Assembly (NCBI GenBank): GCA_026992595.1
Contig: JALWZW010000065.1
Location: 1-11,662, forward strand
DNA length: 11,662 nt
Direction: 5' to 3'
DNA from: Microcaldota archaeon
GTDB taxonomy: Archaea > Micrarchaeota > Micrarchaeia > Anstonellales > Bilamarchaeaceae
Shown: in pieces, positions 1 through 5,359 of the stretch
Numbering within the stretch: position 1 is the stretch's first letter
How the letters are laid out: each line of letters begins with the position of its first letter
The notes under the pieces: model-generated
Database searches by the model: none
What the model saw: the letters and a program-made list of their open reading frames with translations, nothing else
What the model was told of the DNA's origin: nothing
Translations under genes and position numbers: made by a program

Positions 1-170
1 GAAATCTCCCTGACGGCTCTGTGGAAATAGTTGCAGAAGGGGAAGAGGAAAAATTAAAGGAATTATTGGAGTGGGCGAAAAGAGGGCCGGAAGGAGCGGT
101 AGTGGAAGATATGAAAATAGAGTGGGTAGAAGCAAAAGGAGAATTTAAAGATTTTGAAATAAAATATTAG
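1..170 (+). CDS. acyP: Acylphosphatase, C-terminal part (5' end outside window)
   Basis: Reading from base 3, 55 codons run to a TAG at 168-170. The peptide begins NLPDGSVEIVAEGE and ends GEFKDFEIKY, which matches the second half of the small (about 90-residue) acylphosphatase fold: the conserved Asn after the VR(N) strand, the G-S-V-E strand, the helix with the W-A-K-R-G-P-E-G-A turn, and the terminal G-x-F-x-x-F-x-I strand. Family members hydrolyse acyl phosphates such as carbamoyl phosphate or 1,3-bisphosphoglycerate in the cytoplasm. The N-terminal phosphate-binding loop with the catalytic Arg is outside the window, so activity cannot be judged. The stop is 36 bases before pheT on the same strand and no TATA box separates them, so the two may share a transcript. 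Identification is by motif recall and is fairly secure. Confidence 0.85.
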   Translation, partial: NLPDGSVEIVAEGEEEKLKELLEWAKRGPEGAVVEDMKIEWVEAKGEFKDFEIKY

Positions 171-206
171 AGTTGCAAAAAGTTAAGAGAGCGAAAGGGA
201 GAGAGA

Positions 207-1721
207 ATGGTTGTGTTAGATTTTAGGTACGAGGATATAAAAGAATTGGTTAAAACAACCCAGCAGGAGTTGCTTGAAATTCTACCAGAAATAGGGGTGC
301 CTGCAGAATATGATGAGGAAACCAAAAAGATGTATGTGGAGATAACCCCCAACAGGCCAGATTTATATTCTATGGTAGGAATAGCAAGGATGGTAAATAT
401 CTTCACAGGCAAAAGAAAACCAAGTGAATATTCCGCAGAAAAAGGGGATTATGAGGTTAAAGTGGAAACAGATTTTAGAAAGCACACTGCGTGCGCAGTG
501 GTGAAGGGAGTAAAACTAAGCGAGGAAAGGGTGCGGGATTTAATGATCCTCCAAGAGAAATTAGTTAATACCCTGGGCAGGAAAGGGAAAAAGTTCGGGA
601 TGGGATTTTATCCGCTTTCCAAAATAACCTTTCCTTTAAAATACACCCTGAGGCGCAAGGAAGAGATAAGATTTAGGCCTCTGGGCTGGGAAAAAGAAGG
701 AAGCGCAGAAGAGATATTAAAAGAGCATAAGAAAGGGAAGGAGTTTGGGGGGATTTTAGAAGGCAGGGAGCGGTTGCCCATATATGTAGACGCAGAAGGG
801 AAGATAATGGCGCTTCTACCTATAGTAAATTCGGAGGAATGCGGAAAAATTGATGAAAATACGCAAGAAGTGTTTGTAGAGGTTTCGGGAACAGACGAGA
901 GATTGTGCGAAAAGGCGCTCAATATAGCGGTGTGCCATTTAGCAGACCTTGAGGGAAAGGTTTACGAGGTAAAAATAAAGAGCGCGGAGGGTGAAAAAAG
1001 CTATCCAAACCTAAAAAGAAAAAGCATAGAATATGATGAAAAGTTTGCAGAAAAAATATTGGGAGAGAGGGTGAGGAGGGAGAAATTGGAAAGGATGGAT
1101 TATAAAATAGAGGAGGAAAAAGTCCTTTACCCTGCCTACCGAATAGATATATTAGGGCTAATTGATGTGGTTGAGGATCTGGCTATCGCGCATGGATACA
1201 ATAACTTTACACCCACTTTGCCCAATTTCTATTCTATAGGAAAAACAATAGACGATTTTGAAAAAGAGCATGCGCTCCTGCGCGGCATGGGATTTTTAGA
1301 GGTTAAAACCTTTATCCTCACCAATAAGGAGAGGATAAAAGAGGAGTATATAGAGGTGAAAAACCCTAAAACAGCAGAGTGCAGCGCAGTAAGGCCCTCT
1401 CTCATTTATTCCTTAAAAGAGGTTTTTGAGATAAATAAAATGAAGGGTCTTCCCCAAAAATTCTATGAGATAGGGCAGGTAAACAGGGGAGAATGGAGGG
1501 CATGCTGGGGAATAAGAGGGCTGTCTTTTTCAGAAATAAGAGGGGCCCTGCAGACATTTGCGAAAGAAAAAGGGTGGAGGTTTGAATTGAAGGAAAGCAA
1601 CCACCCGCTTTTTGACCTATGCGCAGAGATAACAATAGGAGGGGAGAAGAGAGGGGTGGTGGGAAGGTTGAAGACAGAGATGGAAGGGGAAACTTGGATG
1701 TGTGAGATAGAGCTTGTCTAA
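207..1721 (+). CDS. pheT: Phenylalanine--tRNA ligase, beta subunit (archaeal type)
   Basis: This is the beta subunit of the (alpha-beta)2 enzyme that charges tRNA-Phe in the cytoplasm; beta provides the editing (B3/B4) and structural modules, while the catalytic alpha subunit (PheS) is not in the window. Visible domains, in order: an N-terminal B1-like segment with the E-I-T-P-N-R-P-D-L signature near residues 46-54; the B3/B4 editing region (residues about 80-250), with I-V-N-S-E-E and the T-D-E-R-L-C-E-K-A-L-N helix; a B5 domain ending in YRIDILGLIDVVEDLAIAHG (about 313-332); and a catalytic-like C-terminal domain with E-V-K-N-P-K-T-A-E and F-Y-E-I-G-Q-V. At 504 residues it is somewhat shorter than the roughly 540-560 usual for archaeal PheT. 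There is no internal break, so I read it as intact and compact. The start is preceded by GGGAGAG about 5 bases upstream and gives an N-terminus aligned with the family. It follows the acylphosphatase gene by 36 bases and is convergent with the PEBP gene. Confidence 0.95.
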   Translation: MVVLDFRYEDIKELVKTTQQELLEILPEIGVPAEYDEETKKMYVEITPNRPDLYSMVGIARMVNIFTGKRKPSEYSAEKGDYEVKVETDFRKHTACAVVKGVKLSEERVRDLMILQEKLVNTLGRKGKKFGMGFYPLSKITFPLKYTLRRKEEIRFRPLGWEKEGSAEEILKEHKKGKEFGGILEGRERLPIYVDAEGKIMALLPIVNSEECGKIDENTQEVFVEVSGTDERLCEKALNIAVCHLADLEGKVYEVKIKSAEGEKSYPNLKRKSIEYDEKFAEKILGERVRREKLERMDYKIEEEKVLYPAYRIDILGLIDVVEDLAIAHGYNNFTPTLPNFYSIGKTIDDFEKEHALLRGMGFLEVKTFILTNKERIKEEYIEVKNPKTAECSAVRPSLIYSLKEVFEINKMKGLPQKFYEIGQVNRGEWRACWGIRGLSFSEIRGALQTFAKEKGWRFELKESNHPLFDLCAEITIGGEKRGVVGRLKTEMEGETWMCEIELV

Positions 1722-1748
1722 CGAACATCCTGAAGAGCTCGCTCTAAA

Positions 1749-2192
1749 TCAGAGGCGCTCGTAAGTGCCTACCAACTCTGCTTTTGCTAAAATTTTCCCT
1801 TCCATAGCACTTTCTAATTGCGCCTTAGAAGAACCTTCCGCTAAAGAGAGGTTTTCGCTTAAAGCATAGAGTTTAAAGAAATAGCGGTGGGGACCATGCC
1901 CTTTAGGAGGGCAAGGACCTCCATAGCCCAACCTTCCAAAATCATTAACACCCAACACCCCATAATGCTTTCCTTCTTCCAAATAAGCGCGAGGAGGGAT
2001 GTTCCACTCCACCCAATGTACCCAGGTGCCTGCAGGTGCATCAGGGTCATCGCAGATTATAGCAAGCGAAACGGTGCCTTCAGGGATGTCTTCTATAACA
2101 AGAGGAGGGTGAATGTCCTCCCCCTCACAGGTGTATTTTTTAGGGATGGAGGCCATAGATTTAAAAGCAGGGCTTAACACCCGCAACCCCAT
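1749..2192 (-). CDS. PEBP / YbhB-YbcL family (Raf-kinase-inhibitor-like) protein
   Basis: A 147-residue protein of the phosphatidylethanolamine-binding protein superfamily, bacterial/archaeal YbhB type. The ligand-pocket motifs are present: DDPDAPAGTWVHWVEWNIPP in the first half, and G-R-L-G-Y-G-G-P-C-P-P-K-G-H-G-P-H-R-Y followed by F-F-K-L-Y-A-L in the second. No signal peptide is visible, so it is probably cytosolic. Prokaryotic members bind anionic small ligands but their biological role is largely unknown, so no specific function is claimed. The ATG at 2192 overlaps the TGA of the upstream repeat protein in a TGATG junction, which implies translational coupling in a two-gene operon. An in-frame GTG at 2195, directly before the ATG, would add one residue; I prefer the ATG. 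The stop lies 27 bases from the convergent pheT stop with no obvious terminator hairpin between them. Confidence 0.9.
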   Translation of the reverse strand: MGLRVLSPAFKSMASIPKKYTCEGEDIHPPLVIEDIPEGTVSLAIICDDPDAPAGTWVHWVEWNIPPRAYLEEGKHYGVLGVNDFGRLGYGGPCPPKGHGPHRYFFKLYALSENLSLAEGSSKAQLESAMEGKILAKAELVGTYERL

Positions 2193-3343
2193 CACCCTAA
2201 AATGCGCTCCAATTCCTGCTTAAATACAGAAGGGTCTGAAAGAAGTTGGTACGCCCTTTTCCTGCTATCTGAGTAAGGAGAAAGGCGAATTATAGAGCGG
2301 AGCGCTTCTGGATTGTTGGTTAAGTTTTCAACCGCCTGGCGCCTCACATCGCTGTAACGAGATTTGGTGGCAAGGTGAACAAGCGCTGCATAACTGTCTT
2401 TCAACTTCTTAACCGCTTCCAACCTGCATTCGCTGTAAGGAGAGTAGCATGCCACTTCGGTTAAAACAGTGGGGTCATCTGTGGTGTTTACGCTATCTGA
2501 AAGAAGCATGAGCGCAAGGGAGCGGGTGGAAGGATAAGTGGATTCCTGCGAAACCTCTTTTACAAGCCAAGGATAATCAATAATAAGCTCAAGCGCAGCG
2601 CATCGCTTTTCCTCCTCCCCAGCATATTTAGCAATCTCGCAAAGCACCTGCGGATCTGAAACCTCATCCACACTCAACTTATTAGCAACACTCTTTTTGA
2701 AAGAAAGAGGGATGTTTGAGAGGAGCAAAAGGGAAAGAATCTCGGGAGAAGTGATTTTGCTTATTGCCTTTTTTGCATAGTTGGAAGAAGAATGTTCAAC
2801 CACCAATTTTTTCAGTACATCCTCGCTTTCCAACCGCTCCAAGCAGGCATCTTTAGTATTTCTATAAGGAGTTTGGGAAAAGACCTTATAGATGTTGGAA
2901 TCCTCCAACAGCAAGTCCAAAGCCAAAAAGCGGGTGTTTTTGAATAAAGAAAAGGAAGCCACTTCCACCAGCGCAGAATCTGAATGGGAAAGCGCCTCTA
3001 ATGCAGCCATCCTCGTTTCTTCGCAGGGAGCGTATTTTGCTATCTCAATAAGCGCGTCAAGGTCTCCGTCCAATTGGGAAACCGCTGCCAATCTTAAAAA
3101 TTTATAGCGAGAGAAACAAGCGATCTCAATAAGGACGCGTGCCTTGTTCCCTAATTTTTTGAGCGCCTCCAACACCTCCTTCTTCTTCCCCTTCACAAAC
3201 ACCTCTGCCAATTTCTTAAAGCGGGAGGAGCGTTCCTCTTTTAAAGCGCTTTTTGCTACGGCCTTGCGCCCTCTTCTGCTTTTCTCTCTGCTTCTTTTAA
3301 CTCTCTTACTCACCTTCCTTTTGGAGGATAATCTGGTTGCCAT
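2192..3343 (-). CDS. Short helical-repeat (HEAT/LRV-like) protein with basic N-terminus, function unknown
   Basis: A 383-residue protein I cannot assign to a named family. Residues 1 to about 60 are very rich in Lys and Arg (for example SSKRKVSKRVKRSREKSRRG), with no signal peptide. From about residue 66 to the end there are 10-11 consecutive units of 23-32 residues with the loose pattern a-L-x-E-I-A-x-Y-S-x-Y-x-x-x-R-x-x-A-x-x-x-L. Clear copies are ALIEIAKYAPCEETRMAALE, VLTEVACYSPYSECRLEAVK, ALVHLATKSRYSDVRRQAVE and ALRSIIRLSPYSDSRKRAYQ. Units of this length resemble degenerate two-helix HEAT or leucine-rich-variant repeats, which build curved solenoids that bind proteins or nucleic acids. 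A basic tail plus solenoid suggests an RNA, DNA or ribosome partner, but that is inference. It has its own TATA element 26 bases before the ATG, so its transcript is probably leaderless. The PEBP gene follows with a TGATG junction, and tRNA-Cys lies upstream on the same strand. Confidence 0.85.
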   Translation of the reverse strand: MATRLSSKRKVSKRVKRSREKSRRGRKAVAKSALKEERSSRFKKLAEVFVKGKKKEVLEALKKLGNKARVLIEIACFSRYKFLRLAAVSQLDGDLDALIEIAKYAPCEETRMAALEALSHSDSALVEVASFSLFKNTRFLALDLLLEDSNIYKVFSQTPYRNTKDACLERLESEDVLKKLVVEHSSSNYAKKAISKITSPEILSLLLLSNIPLSFKKSVANKLSVDEVSDPQVLCEIAKYAGEEEKRCAALELIIDYPWLVKEVSQESTYPSTRSLALMLLSDSVNTTDDPTVLTEVACYSPYSECRLEAVKKLKDSYAALVHLATKSRYSDVRRQAVENLTNNPEALRSIIRLSPYSDSRKRAYQLLSDPSVFKQELERILG

Positions 3344-3363
3344 GCAAAATATTCTAACGATAG

Positions 3364-3373
3364 ATATTTAAAT
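3364..3373 (-). promoter_or_regulatory. Archaeal TATA box for the helical-repeat gene
   Basis: On the minus strand the sequence reads CATTTAAATA, centred about 26 bases before the A of the ATG at 3343. Archaeal box A elements sit 25-28 bases before the transcription start, so the mRNA would begin at or next to the start codon. It lies between the tRNA-Cys 3' end and the gene, arguing that the two are transcribed separately. Confidence 0.6.
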
Positions 3374-3392
3374 GCTTTTAAAATAAGCGGGG

Positions 3393-3397
3393 AAAAA
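3393..3397 (-). terminator. Oligo-T terminator after tRNA-Cys
   Basis: Three bases beyond the tRNA 3' end the minus strand has five consecutive T residues. Archaeal RNA polymerase terminates at short T runs. The run is short and unsupported by a strong hairpin, so the call is tentative. Confidence 0.4.
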
Positions 3398-3400
3398 GCA

Positions 3401-3506
3401 AGCCGGGTAAGGGAGTCGAACCCTTCTATGCCGCTTTATGCTCCTCATCGCAACAACTCAGAAAAGCGAACTGCAGGCGGCCGCATAACCGCTCTGCCAA
3501 CCCGGC
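3401..3506 (-). tRNA. trnC: tRNA-Cys (anticodon GCA) with a 35-base intron
   Basis: On the minus strand the gene folds into a full cloverleaf once an intron is removed. The acceptor stem GCCGGGT / ACCCGGC is perfect (7 pairs). The D stem is GCA/TGC (3 pairs), the anticodon stem GCCGC/GCGGC (5 pairs), the anticodon loop CTGCAGA with anticodon GCA at 3474-3472, the variable loop 4 bases, and the T arm AAGGG-TTCGACT-CCCTT. Position 73 is U, the known identity base of tRNA-Cys, and no CCA is encoded. Exon 1 is 3506-3471 and exon 2 is 3435-3401. The intron sits after position 37, the canonical archaeal site, so maturation needs the splicing endonuclease and the RtcB ligase. U8 is present, a potential substrate for the ThiI encoded at 4209. 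A TATA-like element lies 29 bases upstream. Confidence 0.95.
3436..3470 (-). other. tRNA-Cys intron (bulge-helix-bulge site at 37/38)
   Basis: The 35 bases between exon 1 (ending G37) and exon 2 (starting A38) have bulge-helix-bulge geometry. The 5' bulge is A36-G37|U. The four-position core pairs bases 32-35 (CUGC) with intron bases 3441-3438 (GCAU), giving three Watson-Crick pairs and one C-U mismatch next to the 3' bulge. The 3' bulge is A-A|A38. Beyond the bulges the outer helix starts with only UC/GA and then loses pairing, so this is a relaxed motif of the kind usually cut by broad-specificity archaeal endonucleases. The fold was drawn by hand. Confidence 0.75.
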
Positions 3507-3530
3507 ATCAAATTAAAACATATACCACAT

Positions 3531-3539
3531 AATTTAAAA
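3531..3539. promoter_or_regulatory. Shared TATA element between tRNA-Cys and the lipoprotein gene
   Basis: AATTTAAAA is close to its own reverse complement. On the minus strand its centre is about 29 bases before the tRNA 5' end; on the plus strand it is about 27 bases before the ATG at 3563. Both distances fit archaeal box A spacing, so one element may serve both directions. No second convincing TATA element lies in this 56-base gap. Confidence 0.5.
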
Positions 3540-3562
3540 GGATTACTTGAGAGGCAATTAAG

Positions 3563-4177
3563 ATGAGGTTTTTCATAGTAGCGCTTTTCGTGGGTATGTT
3601 ATTTTTGGCGGGCTGTCTTCAACTGCAGCAGCCCAGCGCGCCTGATGAGGAAAAGCCGCAGCCAACAGAAGCGCCAAAATGCAAAACAGTGAGAGAAGAG
3701 GTGCCTTATACAGAAGAGGAATGTAAAGAGGTTATGGTGACCAAGCAAAGGTGCGAGAAAAAAGAGATAAACTATAGCTTTGAAATGGAGGGGCCCACCT
3801 ATATATGCAGCCAAAACGGAGAATGTTCAGGCAGGCCTTTAGATGAATGCAGGGTCTGCACCACCGCAGTGGCGCGCTGCACCATGAGGATTACAAACTT
3901 AGATGAGGAAGCGGGCGCCTTCAAAGTAGGTGCGCGATTTTTGCTTATAGACGATGTGTTTGAAAGAGCACCCATCACAAAGGTGGTCAAGCCGGGCAAA
4001 ACAGAAGAATTTGATTTCCAACAATTTTATGTGGCGCGCTTAGTGAGGTACGCGGACTGTGAATTGGAGATTTTAGAGGTTCCGGAAATAGAAAAATGTG
4101 TTGATGTGAGCGAGCCGGCGCAGGAATGTAAGAATGTAACAAAAACCAAAATAGTGGAAAGAGAGGTGTGCGAATAA
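3563..4177 (+). CDS. Cys-rich lipoprotein of unknown function
   Basis: A 204-residue exported protein. Residues 1-17 are a short charged N-terminus and hydrophobic core, ending in the lipobox L-A-G-C with lipidated Cys18, so the mature protein should be anchored on the outer face of the membrane. A Pro/Gln/Glu linker (about 20-38) follows. There are 12 further cysteines, an even number consistent with disulfides. An N-terminal cluster (C-x13-C-x9-C) and a C-terminal cluster (C-x9-C-x13-C) flank a central segment that looks like a beta-sandwich: CTMRITNLDEEAGAF, then alternating strands, V-V-K-P-G-K-T-E-E-F and Y-A-D-C-E-L. This resembles immunoglobulin/fibronectin-like domains of archaeal surface proteins. 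I do not recognise a named family. ThiI follows 31 bases downstream on the same strand, but a functional link is not evident. A TATA element 27 bases before the ATG implies a leaderless message, although a GAGAGG about 9 bases upstream could act as a ribosome site. Confidence 0.85.
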   Translation: MRFFIVALFVGMLFLAGCLQLQQPSAPDEEKPQPTEAPKCKTVREEVPYTEEECKEVMVTKQRCEKKEINYSFEMEGPTYICSQNGECSGRPLDECRVCTTAVARCTMRITNLDEEAGAFKVGARFLLIDDVFERAPITKVVKPGKTEEFDFQQFYVARLVRYADCELEILEVPEIEKCVDVSEPAQECKNVTKTKIVEREVCE

Positions 4178-4208
4178 ATAAAAACAAAGAGGAAGAAAAT
4201 AGAATAAG

Positions 4209-5300
4209 ATGCTTGCTGCCACCTTTTCTGAGATTGTGCTAAAAGGAAAGAATAGAGGAGCGTTCCAAAGGCGCTTAGTGGAAAACATAGAAAAGACAAC
4301 AGGCATTAAACCCCGCATTGTAGAATCTTGGGCAGTGATAGAAGAGAGCAATGGAGAGAGAAGAGAGGAAGTGAGGGAGCGGTTGAAAGATGTGTTAGGC
4401 ATAGATTATGTATATGAGATTGAGGAGTTGCCGCTGGAGTTAGAGAAAGTTATTGAAAGGTTGGAAAGAGAGAGATATGAAGGAGCGGTAAAAATAGAAG
4501 TAAAAAGGTCAAACAAAAAATTCCCGCTAAACTCGCTTGAGATAGCGCAAAAGATAGGGAAGAGGTTGAAGGAAAAGGGGGTGAAGATAGACCTAAAAAA
4601 ACCTGCAAAAAAAATTTTTGTGCAGGTGATGAAAGATAAGATATATCTCTCTTTAAATAGAGAAAAGGGATGGGGCGGGCTGCCTGTAGGGAGCAGCGGC
4701 CGCATCCTTTCCTTGCTTTCAGGAGGCATAGATTCGCCTGTTGCCTCTTGGATGATGATGAGAAGGGGCTGTGCAGTGGATTTTTTACATGTATTTGAGC
4801 AAGAAGGCGACAAAATAGAAAGGATAATAAAGATACTTAAGAGATACCATCCTCTTACAATAACGCTTTATAAAGCGCCCTATTCTGAATTCTATAAGCA
4901 CACCTTTTCCATGGACGCCCGCTATGAATTGGTGGTTTTCAGAAGATTTATACTAAAATTAGCATCGCGCCTTCCCTATAAAGCAGTGGTTACCGGAGAT
5001 AGTTTAGGGCAGGTGGCTTCCCAAACGCTGGAGAATTTGGCGGTTACAGACCAGGCAAGCGAAAAGGTGGTTTTTAGACCGCTTATAGGGATGAATAAAA
5101 AGGACATTATAGAGCTTTCTAAAAAATTAGGGCTATATGAAACTTCTATTGAACCCTATAAAGATTGCTGCTCCTTGGTGGCGCATAAAAGACCTATAAC
5201 AAAAGCAAAAATAGAGAAGGTGAAGGAGATAGAAGAGGAGATAGGGGTAGAAAAAATAGTGGAAAGAACCCTTAAGAGGATAAAGAAAATAAAAATATAA
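4209..5300 (+). CDS. thiI: ThiI-type tRNA 4-thiouridine synthase (no rhodanese domain)
   Basis: This 363-residue protein activates uridine 8 of tRNA with ATP and exchanges oxygen for sulfur; some relatives also serve thiazole synthesis. Domains in order: an N-terminal ferredoxin-like domain opening F-S-E-I-V-L-K-G-K-N-R (residues 6-16); a THUMP RNA-binding domain (about 55-165); and a PP-loop ATP pyrophosphatase domain with LSGGIDSPVASW starting near residue 170, followed by T-G-D-S-L-G-Q-V-A-S-Q-T. Near the end is EPYKDCCS with Cys320-Cys321, where the catalytic Cys of the PP-loop domain lies in E. coli ThiI (Cys344 by recalled alignment). The rhodanese domain of the E. coli protein is absent, as in many archaeal homologues, so sulfur must come another way. 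The start has a GAGG about 16 bases upstream and matches the family N-terminus. It may be transcribed with the lipoprotein gene. Confidence 0.92.
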   Translation: MLAATFSEIVLKGKNRGAFQRRLVENIEKTTGIKPRIVESWAVIEESNGERREEVRERLKDVLGIDYVYEIEELPLELEKVIERLERERYEGAVKIEVKRSNKKFPLNSLEIAQKIGKRLKEKGVKIDLKKPAKKIFVQVMKDKIYLSLNREKGWGGLPVGSSGRILSLLSGGIDSPVASWMMMRRGCAVDFLHVFEQEGDKIERIIKILKRYHPLTITLYKAPYSEFYKHTFSMDARYELVVFRRFILKLASRLPYKAVVTGDSLGQVASQTLENLAVTDQASEKVVFRPLIGMNKKDIIELSKKLGLYETSIEPYKDCCSLVAHKRPITKAKIEKVKEIEEEIGVEKIVERTLKRIKKIKI

Positions 5301-5327
5301 GGCAAAAAGCGAAAAGAGAGGAAAAAG

Positions 5328-5337
5328 GGTTTAAAAG
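5328..5337 (+). promoter_or_regulatory. TATA box for the oxidoreductase operon
   Basis: GGTTTAAAAG lies in the 59-base gap after thiI and is centred about 27 bases before the ATG at 5360. The spacing predicts a leaderless mRNA starting at that ATG and separates this operon from thiI. It also decides the start codon of the alpha subunit, because the in-frame TTG at 5339 would lie upstream of the predicted transcript start. Confidence 0.6.
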
Positions 5338-5359
5338 ATTGTCCAAAAATTTTGTGGGC

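Noticed and set aside
1402..1728. Open minus-strand frame opposite the end of pheT
   Set aside because: It is rich in Ser, Leu and Pro from antisense reading of AGG/GAG codons, with no motif and no promoter or ribosome site.
1722..1748. Possible terminator hairpin between convergent pheT and the PEBP gene (GAGCTC / GAGCGC-like repeats)
   Set aside because: Pairing is short and imperfect, with no T run on either strand.
3401..3506. Two half-tRNAs or a split tRNA rather than one tRNA with intron
   Set aside because: Both halves are contiguous on one strand, 35 bases apart, with canonical 37/38 bulge geometry; a single intron-containing gene is the simpler reading.
4209..5300. ThiI truncated at the C-terminus
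   Set aside because: Lack of the rhodanese domain is common in archaeal homologues. The PP-loop domain is complete and followed by a new promoter, so nothing appears lost.
5339..5359. TTG at 5339 as start of the gamma-alpha oxidoreductase subunit
   Set aside because: It would lie just after the TATA element and before the predicted transcript start; the ATG at 5360 gives the conserved family N-terminus and correct TATA spacing.
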